Of a stretch of 7,302 nt of DNA, positions 1 to 6,198 are shown in pieces. The notes under the pieces were generated by a model. That model worked only from the letters and a program-made list of their open reading frames with translations, was not told the DNA's origin and made no database searches. A program made the translations under genes and the position numbers. The DNA is from an uncultured Prevotella sp. (GTDB lineage: Bacteria > Bacteroidota > Bacteroidia > Bacteroidales > Bacteroidaceae), in contig CAAHDP010000154.1 in the NCBI GenBank assembly GCA_900770515.1, positions 1 through 7,302 of the forward strand. The letters run 5' to 3'. Within the stretch, counting starts at the first letter, position 1, and every line of letters begins with the position of its first letter.

Positions 1-401
1 CAGGAGTTCATGGCAGCACAAGTGTGCAAACCATCATACTCGGCAATGCGAGGACGATGCTCGCAAGAGCCATTACAACGAACCACTGCCACCTTAGCCT
101 CTGTGTTAGCCACAGCCAGTCCCAGGAGATCAGCCACCTTGCCCATCACGTCGGCACCACCAACAGGACACATCAGTCCGTCGATGCTACCGGCATCAGC
201 ACCCTTGACCAGTGCAGCAGCCATACCGGAACATCCGGCAAAACCGCAACCACCACAGTTGGCACCCGGAAGGAGTTCTCCCACCTGTCCCAATCGAGGG
301 TCCTCTTCGACGGCAAACTTCTTAGATACTCCGAAGAGCACCAACGCTGCAATCAGCGCAATGGCACCGAGTACCAAGACCGCAATCAAAATAAAATTCA
401 T
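1..401 (-). CDS. rnfB: Electron transport complex subunit RnfB, N-terminal part (cut by window edge)
   Basis: RnfB is the iron-sulfur subunit of the membrane Rnf complex, which moves electrons between ferredoxin and NAD+ and couples this to ion transport. About 133 residues are visible; the C-terminal ferredoxin-like part lies beyond the left edge. Residues 3-24 form one hydrophobic N-terminal helix that anchors the protein. It is followed by the cluster-binding motif C49-x2-C52-x4-C57, with the fourth cysteine at C78, typical of the [4Fe-4S] domain that follows the RnfB anchor. Further cysteines at C109, C113 and C128 begin the next region (RCNGSC...). The ATG at 401 is directly followed by the anchor helix, which fixes the start; no Shine-Dalgarno is visible. 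The gene lies 28 bases downstream of rseC on the same strand and surely shares its transcript. Subunits rnfC, D, G, E and A would be expected to the left, but this is not seen here. Confidence 0.95.
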   Translation of the reverse strand, partial: MNFILIAVLVLGAIALIAALVLFGVSKKFAVEEDPRLGQVGELLPGANCGGCGFAGCSGMAAALVKGADAGSIDGLMCPVGGADVMGKVADLLGLAVANTEAKVAVVRCNGSCEHRPRIAEYDGLHTCAAMNS

Positions 402-429
402 AATAATTTGTATTTGTTTTAGTTAATAA

Positions 430-843
430 TCAAAAACGTTCGATTTTAAAGCTGAATCGGTTTCTTAACCTGTTGCGCATCAGATAGAGTACAGCATAAT
501 AAGGAACGAGGATTCCCAGTGCCGAAACGGCAGCCATACCTTCTGAATGAGTAGTAGCAAGAACAGCGATCAAGGTAGCTACCATTGCCACCAGCGGCAA
601 GAGATAGCCGTAAAGGCTGGCTCTGTATCCTACGGAGGCATCAGCCACCACCACGACAGAATCGCCCGGATGATAAGCAGCAGCAGCAGCCACTCTCACT
701 TCAACTATTTTTTCTTTCGTTTCAGAAGCATTGCAGTGGGCAGCCACTTTGCAGGAACTGCAGGCAGAAGCCTGGAGAATGCGAACTTTCACACATTCTC
801 CCTCTACCCCATCCACGATACCAGTATGTCTTATCTTGTTCAT
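430..843 (-). CDS. rseC: RseC/MucC family membrane protein (SoxR-reducing system / Rnf-associated)
   Basis: This is a 137-residue inner-membrane protein of the RseC/MucC family. In E. coli RseC acts with the Rsx (Rnf homologue) complex in keeping SoxR reduced and is also tied to sigma-E control. In Bacteroidetes the family is usually found at the head of rnf operons, as here, so a role in assembly or function of Rnf is likelier than SoxR reduction; that is inference. An N-terminal soluble part carries a cysteine cluster, C17 then C28-x2-C31-x5-C37, which could bind a metal or Fe-S centre. Two membrane helices follow at about residues 76-97 and 102-122, and the tail is basic (RNRLRNRFSFK). A five-alanine run (52-56) is encoded by a short GCT/GCC repeat. 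Length and two-helix layout match the family. The start at 843 lies about 26 bases below the predicted transcription start. Confidence 0.9.
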   Translation of the reverse strand: MNKIRHTGIVDGVEGECVKVRILQASACSSCKVAAHCNASETKEKIVEVRVAAAAAYHPGDSVVVVADASVGYRASLYGYLLPLVAMVATLIAVLATTHSEGMAAVSALGILVPYYAVLYLMRNRLRNRFSFKIERF

Positions 844-875
844 TTGTAAAGTCGAGTTTGCAATTTATTTGGTTG

Positions 876-906
876 CAAAGATAGCAAATATTTTAGAAAT
901 GACAAA
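876..906 (-). promoter_or_regulatory. Promoter of the rseC-rnfB operon
   Basis: Read on the minus strand, TTTG (906-903) is followed after 19 bases by TATCTTTG (883-876). This matches the Bacteroidetes primary sigma factor consensus (-33 TTTG, -7 TAnnTTTG, spacing about 19-21). It predicts a transcript start near 869, leaving an untranslated leader of about 26 bases before the rseC start codon. This is the best promoter match in the window. Confidence 0.78.
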
Positions 907-975
907 CTATTTAAGAAGGTTTTTTAATTAAAAGGGGCGTAAACGTTTTCTTTGTTACTTTTTTTCCCCAACTTC

Positions 976-1006
976 TTGGTTTGTTTCATTTTTTTGTGTA
1001 CCTTTG
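976..1006 (+). promoter_or_regulatory. Probable promoter of the acidic orphan gene
   Basis: TACCTTTG at 999-1006 fits the Bacteroidetes -7 box. A TTG at 976-978 lies 20 bases upstream and can serve as the -33 element; a full TTTG at 980-983 is only 15 bases away, which is short. The predicted transcript start is near 1013, giving a leader of about 59 bases that contains the paired palindromes at 1025-1060. It is divergent from the rseC promoter. Between the two lie a 12-base AT palindrome (922-933) and AAACGTTT (941-948), with no clear function. Confidence 0.55.
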
Positions 1007-1024
1007 CAATAGAAAGTAAGAACC

Positions 1025-1060
1025 AAGCCTAAGGCTCGATCAAAGCCAGAGGCTGATAAA
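1025..1060 (+). repeat. Tandem 18-base palindromic units in a 5' leader
   Basis: Two units 18 bases apart carry short palindromes: AGCCTAAGGCT (1026-1036) and AGCCAGAGGCT (1044-1054). In RNA they can also fold together. AGCCT (1026-1030) pairs with AGGCT (1050-1054), and GGCT (1033-1036) pairs with AGCC (1044-1047). This encloses a 7-base loop and leaves a 2x2 internal loop. The structure ends 17 bases before the start codon at 1072, so it lies inside the predicted untranslated leader. It matches no riboswitch family I recognise. A role in translation or mRNA stability is a guess. Confidence 0.5.
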
Positions 1061-1071
1061 AACGTAGATTT

Positions 1072-1521
1072 ATGGAAGTAACAGAACAAATGATTCAACA
1101 AGTAGAGCGTTTCATCAGAAAAGTGTCTCAAAAGTTTCCGGTACCAGCGTCTGAAGAAGACACATGTATGCTAACCGATATCCATGTGAGAGTTTCACAG
1201 GACAGCGGTGAGATGCTTGCCTTTGACGATGATGAGAACGAGATTACCCGCTGTGTTGTTGATCAATGGATTGACAACAAAGATGAAAACTTCTATGACG
1301 AGGTGGCAAAGCTTTTGCGCGACCTCTTGCGCAAGAATGCCCAGACGGTAGACCATCTCGGAATCCTGAAGCCTTACAGCTTTGTTTTGGAGGATGATGA
1401 AAAGGAGAATCTGGGAGAACTCTACCTTGCCGATGATGATACCATCATCGTGGGTGGCGACCTGATGGAGAATCTGGATCATGACCTCGATGAATTCCTG
1501 GATGACTTACTCAAGGAATAA
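1072..1521 (+). CDS. Conserved-looking acidic protein of unknown function
   Basis: I do not recognise this 149-residue protein. It has no signal peptide and no hydrophobic helix, so it is probably cytosolic. By eye it holds about 41 Asp/Glu against 14 Lys/Arg, and the acidic residues cluster: residues 52-57 (DDDENE), 107-116, 121-123 (DDD) and an acidic C-terminal helix at 133-149. The N-terminal part (3-22) and residues 73-90 look helical and more mixed in charge. Residues 31-66 and 100-130 alternate in a way that suggests beta strands (for example TIIVGGDL). Only two cysteines (C32, C61) occur, with no catalytic or nucleotide-binding motif. The start follows a structured leader and an A-rich stretch without a Shine-Dalgarno. 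It is transcribed alone, divergent from rseC-rnfB and convergent with the his operon. Codon use resembles its neighbours, so it looks like a resident gene. Its acidity could suit binding of basic proteins, metal ions or nucleic-acid-binding surfaces, but the sequence does not decide. Confidence 0.85.
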   Translation: MEVTEQMIQQVERFIRKVSQKFPVPASEEDTCMLTDIHVRVSQDSGEMLAFDDDENEITRCVVDQWIDNKDENFYDEVAKLLRDLLRKNAQTVDHLGILKPYSFVLEDDEKENLGELYLADDDTIIVGGDLMENLDHDLDEFLDDLLKE

Positions 1522-1527
1522 TGACAT

Positions 1528-1572
1528 AAAAAAAGGAGGGAGGTTCGAAAGCCGCTGCTTCCTTCTCCCTCC
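1528..1572 (-). terminator. Rho-independent terminator of the his operon
   Basis: GGAGGGAG (1535-1542) pairs with CTCCCTCC (1565-1572) in an 8-bp GC-rich stem. An inner imperfect stem (about 1547-1552 with 1557-1562) tightens the loop. On the minus strand the hairpin is followed by seven T residues (1534-1528), the classic layout, and it starts 18 bases after the hisC stop. Read on the plus strand, no T run follows the hairpin, so it should end his transcription rather than that of the acidic gene, though the latter may also stall here. Confidence 0.82.
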
Positions 1573-1590
1573 CGGGCTAATGTAAAAAAA

Positions 1591-2625
1591 CTAATATTGT
1601 CTTAATGCACCCAGCAGTTCTGCATTCTCACTCTTATTACCGATGGTAATACGAAGGCAGTTGCCACAGAGTTGCACCTTATTTCTATTTCTTACGATGA
1701 TGCCCTGCGCCACGAGATAATCGTAGATGGCATTGGCATCCGTCACCTTTGCCAGGAAGAAGTTGGCATCCGTAGGATATACCTTCTCACAGATAGGCAA
1801 TTCCATGAAGGCTGCCATCACCTTGGAACGTTCCTGCAGGATATTCTTCACCCATTCATCCACCTTCAGCGGATTCTTCAATACCTCCAAAGCCTGCTCC
1901 TGGGTAAGGAGATTCACATTATAAGGATATTTCACCTTATTAAATATATCTACTATTTCCTTGCTGGCAAAAGCCATACCCAGACGAAGGGCTGCACAGC
2001 CCCAAGCCTTGCTCATCGTATTCAGGACGATGATGTTTGGGAAATGGTCGATCACGCTGCGGAAGGTTCGCTCGGAAGAGAAGTCGCTATATGCCTCGTC
2101 TACGATGACGATGCCATCGAACAGGCGCAACACTTCTACGATAGCCTCACGGTTGATGTGGTTGCCCGTAGGATTGTTAGGACTACAGAACCAGATAACC
2201 TTGGTATTGTCATCGCAGGCATCGATAATCTTATCGGCTGTCACCTGATAGTTCTCATCAAGCAACACCTCCCGATACTCCACGTCATTGATATCGGCAC
2301 ATACCTGATACATGCCATAGGTTGGAGCAATGGCTACAACATTGTCCTGACCAGGGCGACAGAACACACGGTAAACCAGGTCGATGGCCTCGTCGGAACC
2401 GTTGCCCAGGAAGATTTTCTCTTCAGCCACACCCTTAATCTTACTGATCTGCTTCTTCAGCTCCACCTGAAGCGGATCTGGATAGCGATTGTAAGGGTCA
2501 TTATATGGATTCTCGTTGGCATCGAGGAATACGCGGGCATTTCTGCCAGCGAATTCTGTTCGAGCGCAACTGTATGGTGCCAGGTTCCAAATGTTCTCCC
2601 GGCACAAGTCTTTTAAATCTTTCAT
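1591..2625 (-). CDS. hisC: Histidinol-phosphate aminotransferase
   Basis: HisC is a PLP enzyme that converts imidazole-acetol phosphate and glutamate to L-histidinol phosphate and 2-oxoglutarate, a late step of histidine synthesis in the cytosol. The 344 residues show fold-type I class I/II aminotransferase features in order: NENPY (37-41) at the substrate entrance, GNGSDEAID (74-82) holding the cofactor phosphate, SPNNPTG (148-154) with the Asn that contacts PLP, DEAY (176-179) with the Asp that pairs with the pyridine nitrogen, and TMSKAWG with the Schiff-base lysine K206. RLG (214-216) and a C-terminal LRITIGN (324-330) with the carboxylate-binding arginine R325 follow. The length is normal. 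The gene begins 9 bases after the hisD stop and ends just before a terminator, so it is the last gene of a hisG-hisD-hisC operon. No hisB follows, unlike many Bacteroidetes his clusters. All catalytic residues are present and the gene looks intact. Confidence 0.96.
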   Translation of the reverse strand: MKDLKDLCRENIWNLAPYSCARTEFAGRNARVFLDANENPYNDPYNRYPDPLQVELKKQISKIKGVAEEKIFLGNGSDEAIDLVYRVFCRPGQDNVVAIAPTYGMYQVCADINDVEYREVLLDENYQVTADKIIDACDDNTKVIWFCSPNNPTGNHINREAIVEVLRLFDGIVIVDEAYSDFSSERTFRSVIDHFPNIIVLNTMSKAWGCAALRLGMAFASKEIVDIFNKVKYPYNVNLLTQEQALEVLKNPLKVDEWVKNILQERSKVMAAFMELPICEKVYPTDANFFLAKVTDANAIYDYLVAQGIIVRNRNKVQLCGNCLRITIGNKSENAELLGALRQY

Positions 2626-2634
2626 ACTATCAAA

Positions 2635-3918
2635 CTACTTTAGACTTTCTACTCTCAATCTCATGGCATTGGCATGTGCCTCGAGCTGCTCGTTCTCAGC
2701 CATGGTCACCACCGCATCTCCTATGTTACGAATACCTTCTTCGGTAAGATGCTGGAAAGTGATCTTGCGGTTATAGCTGTCGAGATTCACGCCGTTGTAT
2801 GCCAAGGCATAGCCATGGGTTGGCAGGGTATGATTGGTACCGCTGGCATAGTCGCCCGCACTCTCACAGGCATAATTGCCCAGGAATACGCTACCGGCAT
2901 TCACTACCCTTTCAGCCAGCTGCTCATAGTTGGCAGTAGCGATAATCAGATGCTCAGGAGCATAGGTATTGCAGAGATCGATAGCCTCCTCATCATCCTT
3001 GACAAGGATAAACTTGGAATTATCCAACGAGGTCTGTGCCATCTCTTTACGTGGCAATCGTTCGAGCTGTACTTCAACTTCCTTCTTCACCTCCGCCAAT
3101 ACCTTTCCAGAGGTAGTGATGAAGAACACCTGTGAATCAAAACCATGTTCTGCCTGAGAAAGCAAGTCGGCAGCTGCGAAAACAGGGTTGGCTGTTTCGT
3201 CAGCAATCAGACAAACCTCCGAAGGACCGGCAGGCATATCGATAGCCACATCATGCAATGAAACCTGCTGCTTGGCAGCCATCACGAACTGGTTACCCGG
3301 ACCGAAAATCTTATATACCTTAGGCACGCTCTCAGTACCATACGCCATGGCACCGATAGCCTGTACACCACCCGCCTTGAAAATCTTGCTCACGCCGGCA
3401 ATCTTCGCCGCCATGAGAATGGCTGGGTTCACCTTACCCTCCTGGTTAGGAGGAGTACAGAGAACAATTTCCTCGCAACCGGCAATCTTGGCAGGAGTAG
3501 CAAGCATCAGTACGGTAGAGAACAGCGGTGCAGTACCGCCCGGAATATAAAGTCCCACCTTCTGGATGGCTACGCTCTTCTGCCAGCAGGTAACGCCAGG
3601 GCATGTTTCAACCTTCTCGCCTTCAAACTTCTGGCTCTGATGGAATGCGGCAATGTTATGATGGGCGAGGTGCAAAGCGTCTTTCAGTTCTTGAGAAACC
3701 AGTTGCTCAGCCTCTTCGATTTCAGCTTCAGTCACAGCCAAAGAATCGAGATGGGCATGATCAAACATTTCCTCGTAACGCTTCACGGCTTCGTCGCCAT
3801 GCTTCTTCACATCGTCGAGTACACCCTGTACCGTAGCATTGAGCTTGGATACATCCAGGTGTGGGCGTTTTACTATCTCGCTCCATTCCTCCTTTGCAGG
3901 ATACTTAATTACCTTCAT
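2635..3918 (-). CDS. hisD: Histidinol dehydrogenase
   Basis: HisD is a zinc enzyme that oxidises L-histidinol to L-histidine in two NAD+-dependent steps, the last reactions of the pathway. The 427-residue length is typical. Visible signatures include GLYIPGGTAPLFSTVLM (122-138), FKAGGVQAIGAMAYGT (180-195), the GPGN loop (207-209 region) and DMPAGPSEV (227-235). By family alignment from memory the zinc ligands are Q255 and H258 (in SQAEHG), D356 (in SAGDYASGTNHT) and H415. The acid-base pair is E322-H323 (in YAPEHL), and H363 is a likely substrate contact. Nothing is missing. The gene starts 29 bases after hisG. On the minus strand AAGAAGGA (3926-3919) directly touches the ATG; it looks like a Shine-Dalgarno but is too close to act as a normal one. 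It is the middle gene of the hisGDC transcript. Confidence 0.97.
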   Translation of the reverse strand: MKVIKYPAKEEWSEIVKRPHLDVSKLNATVQGVLDDVKKHGDEAVKRYEEMFDHAHLDSLAVTEAEIEEAEQLVSQELKDALHLAHHNIAAFHQSQKFEGEKVETCPGVTCWQKSVAIQKVGLYIPGGTAPLFSTVLMLATPAKIAGCEEIVLCTPPNQEGKVNPAILMAAKIAGVSKIFKAGGVQAIGAMAYGTESVPKVYKIFGPGNQFVMAAKQQVSLHDVAIDMPAGPSEVCLIADETANPVFAAADLLSQAEHGFDSQVFFITTSGKVLAEVKKEVEVQLERLPRKEMAQTSLDNSKFILVKDDEEAIDLCNTYAPEHLIIATANYEQLAERVVNAGSVFLGNYACESAGDYASGTNHTLPTHGYALAYNGVNLDSYNRKITFQHLTEEGIRNIGDAVVTMAENEQLEAHANAMRLRVESLK

Positions 3919-3947
3919 TCCTTCTTATTAATGTTTAAAGTTCAATG

Positions 3948-4799
3948 TTACAATATCATCTTCTCAATTGGTGTTACCAGGATGCCCTGTGCACCGAGTT
4001 CCTTCAACTTACCGATGATTTCCCAGAAACGCTTCTCGTCGAGCACGGTATGGATAGAACACCACTCGTCGTCAGCCAATGGGATGATGGTAGGACTCTT
4101 GATACCCGGCAATACCTGGGTAATCTCCTCTACCTTTGCCTTAGGAGCATTCATCATCACGTACTTCTTGTCCTGGGCAGAGCGCACAGCCTCGAAGCGG
4201 AACAGCATCTCGTTCAGAATCTGATGCTTCTCCTCATCCATATTCCAGTTGCCGATGAGCAATGCCTCACTCTTCATCACTACCTCTACCTCGGCAAGGT
4301 TGTTGCTTACCAGTGTAGAACCGGAGCTGACAATATCAAAGATACCGTCTGCCAGACCGATGCCCGGACTGATTTCTACAGAACCGGTGATGACATGGAT
4401 GTCGGCATTGATATTATGCTTCTTCATGAAGTTGCGCAGGATGTTAGGGTAAGAGGTGGCAATCTTCTTGCCGTTGAACCACTGTAATCCTGGATATTCT
4501 ATCTTCTTAGGGATGGCAAGACTCAAGCGGCACTTGCTGAAACCCAAACGATCGATGATCTGGGCTTTCTCACCACGCTCCACGAACTCGTTCTCGCCCA
4601 CGATACCGATATCTGCCACACCAGAGGCTCCGCTCTGAGGAATATCATCATCACGGAGGTAGAGAACCTCGAGTGGGAAATTACTTGCCTGCACCAGAAG
4701 TGTGCGTTTTGAGGCACTGACCTTGATGTCTGCCTCTGCTAAAAGATTCATGGTGTCGTCGAACAGACGACCCTTACTTTGTACTGCTATTCGTAACAT
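3948..4799 (-). CDS. hisG: ATP phosphoribosyltransferase, long form
   Basis: HisG joins ATP and PRPP to give phosphoribosyl-ATP, the first and committed step of histidine synthesis. I place the start at 4799 (283 residues, MLRIAVQSKGRL...), the usual N-terminus of the family. An in-frame ATG 13 codons upstream (4838) overlaps the -7 box of the promoter and would not be transcribed. The catalytic part shows the N-terminal SKGRL loop (8-12), a GVADIGIVGEN segment (60-70) and the PRPP-binding DIVSSGSTL (155-163). A C-terminal domain of about 70-75 residues (roughly 211-283, ending in LGAQGILVTPIEKMIL) is the regulatory domain that binds histidine. This is therefore the long, hexameric, feedback-inhibited type that needs no HisZ partner. 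It is the first gene of the hisGDC operon. Its leader is only about 22 bases, too short for a peptide attenuator or T-box, so control is presumably allosteric or at the promoter. Confidence 0.96.
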   Translation of the reverse strand: MLRIAVQSKGRLFDDTMNLLAEADIKVSASKRTLLVQASNFPLEVLYLRDDDIPQSGASGVADIGIVGENEFVERGEKAQIIDRLGFSKCRLSLAIPKKIEYPGLQWFNGKKIATSYPNILRNFMKKHNINADIHVITGSVEISPGIGLADGIFDIVSSGSTLVSNNLAEVEVVMKSEALLIGNWNMDEEKHQILNEMLFRFEAVRSAQDKKYVMMNAPKAKVEEITQVLPGIKSPTIIPLADDEWCSIHTVLDEKRFWEIIGKLKELGAQGILVTPIEKMIL

Positions 4800-4827
4800 A
4801 TTTCTGTATTTTGTCTGAAAAACATTG

Positions 4828-4859
4828 CAAAAGTACATAAAATTGTTAGAATATGCAAA
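4828..4859 (-). promoter_or_regulatory. Promoter of the hisGDC operon
   Basis: On the minus strand TTTG (4859-4856) is followed after 20 bases by TACTTTTG (4835-4828), a clean Bacteroidetes promoter. The predicted transcript start is near 4821, about 22 bases before the hisG start at 4799. This position also rules out the longer in-frame hisG start at 4838. Confidence 0.75.
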
Positions 4860-4888
4860 TAATTTAGTACTTATATTTAAAAATTTCG

Positions 4889-4896
4889 TACTTTTG
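4889..4896 (+). promoter_or_regulatory. -7 box of the lytic transglycosylase gene, very close to its start codon
   Basis: TACTTTTG at 4889-4896 is a full -7 match. Its G would lie at -7, placing the transcript start near 4903, only about two bases before the ATG at 4905. The -33 element is weak: TTTA or TTAG around 4863-4867, spacing 21-22. The start codon cannot reasonably move downstream, because the lipoprotein signal peptide begins right there. The gene therefore seems to give a leaderless or nearly leaderless mRNA. Confidence 0.55.
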
Positions 4897-4904
4897 CAGT
4901 CGCA

Positions 4905-6173
4905 ATGAGAAAAAAGTTATATTTATACGCATTTTATGCTCTTATTTTACTGGGAAGTTGCGAAGAAAAGAAACCGCAACAAGAGCTCACGCCGTGGGGA
5001 ACGCCCATAGGCGAAGTGGAGGGCATGTCTGATGGCGAAGAAGGGACGGCTGACGAATCAGCCAACAAGAATAAAAGACAGAAGGGCTTCTCGCTGGAGG
5101 ACATTCAGGAAAACGGTGAGCTGATCATGCTTACCGTGAACGGTCCTACTACCTATTATGATTATCACAACCACGGCATGGGTCTGCAATATCTCCTCTG
5201 TGAGAAGTTTGCCCAGCAGATTGGTGTGTCGCTGCGCGTGGAGGAATGTAAGGATACCACCGAGATGATCCAGAAGCTGAGCAAGGGAGAAGGTGACATC
5301 ATCGCCGTTCCCCTATCCAGGAAGCAGACCAAGGGCGACCTGCTCTTCTGTGGTGTGACACCCGACAGTACCCGCACGCAATGGGCTGTGGTAGGCGGCA
5401 ACAAGAGTCTTGCCGATACACTGAACGGCTGGTTCAAGCCGAAGATGATAGCCGAAACGAAGAAGGAGGAAAGCTGGCTGCTCTCTTCTGCCAGCGTTAC
5501 CCGACATGTCTATTCTCCGTTCCTGAACCGTTCCAAGGGTGTCATCTCCCGTTACGACCATCTCTTCCAGCGATACAGCGGTACGGCAAGAATGGACTGG
5601 CGCCTGATGGCGGCACAGTGTTATCAGGAGAGTTGCTTTGACCCGAATGCAAAGTCATGGGCAGGTGCCTGCGGACTGATGCAGATCATGCCTTCTACGG
5701 CAGACCATCTGGGATTGCCGATGAGTGCGATACATGATGCAGAATCGAATGTGGCGGCGGCAGCCAAGTATATGGCAGAGTTGCAGGGCCATTTCTCTGA
5801 CATCGGAGATCCTACACAGCGAGTTCTCTTCGCCCTGGCTGCATACAATGGCGGTTTCCATCATATCCGTGATGCGATGAACCTGACCAGAAAGCATGGT
5901 GGCAATCCTTATAACTGGGGACACGTAAGAGAATATGTCCTGCGCCTGGCACAGCCGGCTTATTACCGTGATCCGGTTGTGAAATACGGTTTCATGCGTG
6001 GTACGGAGACTGCCGACTATGTGGACAGAATCAGAGCACGCTGGAGTGAATACTGCGGTGGCGCCAGCTTCCACGACAGTTATCGTGGTGGCAGCAGAGG
6101 CATCGGTGGCGGTGCCTTCCATGGTGCACCGATGAAATCAAAAAGACATTACCAGGGTAAATACCATATATAA
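4905..6173 (+). CDS. MltF-like lipoprotein lytic transglycosylase (SLT domain)
   Basis: This protein probably cleaves the MurNAc-GlcNAc bonds of peptidoglycan, forming 1,6-anhydro ends, while anchored to a membrane facing the periplasm. The 422 residues begin with a lipoprotein signal peptide (basic MRKK, hydrophobic 5-16, lipobox LGSC with C19 as lipid site). A charged, low-complexity linker follows (about 20-60). Residues 62-180 resemble the family 3 solute-binding module of MltF (NGELIMLTVNGPTTYY..., GMGLQYLLCEKFAQQIGV, GEGDIIAVPLS) but appear to hold only the first lobe plus a terminal WAVVGGNKSLADTLNGWF segment. The SLT (soluble lytic transglycosylase) domain spans about 225-385. It has catalytic E242 in YQESCFDP, GLMQIMPSTA (257-266), AAYNGG (312-317) and a following Y/W-rich helix. 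The tail (385-422) is rich in Gly, His, Arg and Lys. The gene is monocistronic and divergent from hisG. I give no symbol because MltF orthology is unproven. Confidence 0.92.
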   Translation: MRKKLYLYAFYALILLGSCEEKKPQQELTPWGTPIGEVEGMSDGEEGTADESANKNKRQKGFSLEDIQENGELIMLTVNGPTTYYDYHNHGMGLQYLLCEKFAQQIGVSLRVEECKDTTEMIQKLSKGEGDIIAVPLSRKQTKGDLLFCGVTPDSTRTQWAVVGGNKSLADTLNGWFKPKMIAETKKEESWLLSSASVTRHVYSPFLNRSKGVISRYDHLFQRYSGTARMDWRLMAAQCYQESCFDPNAKSWAGACGLMQIMPSTADHLGLPMSAIHDAESNVAAAAKYMAELQGHFSDIGDPTQRVLFALAAYNGGFHHIRDAMNLTRKHGGNPYNWGHVREYVLRLAQPAYYRDPVVKYGFMRGTETADYVDRIRARWSEYCGGASFHDSYRGGSRGIGGGAFHGAPMKSKRHYQGKYHI

Positions 6174-6198
6174 AATATGATATAGATTGACCCCACAC

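Larger units (their letters stand above)
4826..4898. repeat. Inverted and direct GTACTT repeats in a divergent promoter region
   Basis: TGCAAAAGTAC (4826-4836) and GTACTTTTGCA (4888-4898) are perfect 11-base inverted repeats, each containing the -7 box of one divergent gene. In addition AATTTAGTACTT (4861-4872) recurs as AATTTCGTACTT (4882-4893), 11 of 12 bases identical, offset by 21 bases (two helical turns). The three GTACTT/AAGTAC copies could be binding sites for one regulator, or the likeness may only reflect promoter consensus and AT-rich sequence. Confidence 0.5.

Noticed and set aside
24..426. Two overlapping plus-strand frames at the left edge
   Set aside because: The minus strand here encodes RnfB with its anchor helix and iron-sulfur cysteines; the plus frames are shadows of it.
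677..690. A GCA triplet run that might act as a phase-variable repeat
   Set aside because: It is only 14 bases and a triplet unit, so slippage would change alanine number in RseC without shifting the frame.
1672..2616. A 314-codon open frame on the plus strand opposite hisC
   Set aside because: It lies almost wholly antisense to an intact, motif-complete hisC. The translation has no recognisable domain and looks like the reflection of hisC codon use.
3640..4224. A 194-codon plus-strand frame across the hisD-hisG junction
   Set aside because: It is antisense to two conserved genes, has no promoter or family features, and crosses an operon junction.
4800..4904. Possible histidine leader peptide, T-box or riboswitch before hisG
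   Set aside because: The predicted hisG leader is only about 22 bases, with no run of His codons and no terminator-antiterminator pair.
5655..6122. A minus-strand frame of 155 codons inside the transglycosylase gene
   Set aside because: It overlaps the conserved SLT catalytic domain and shows no protein features of its own.
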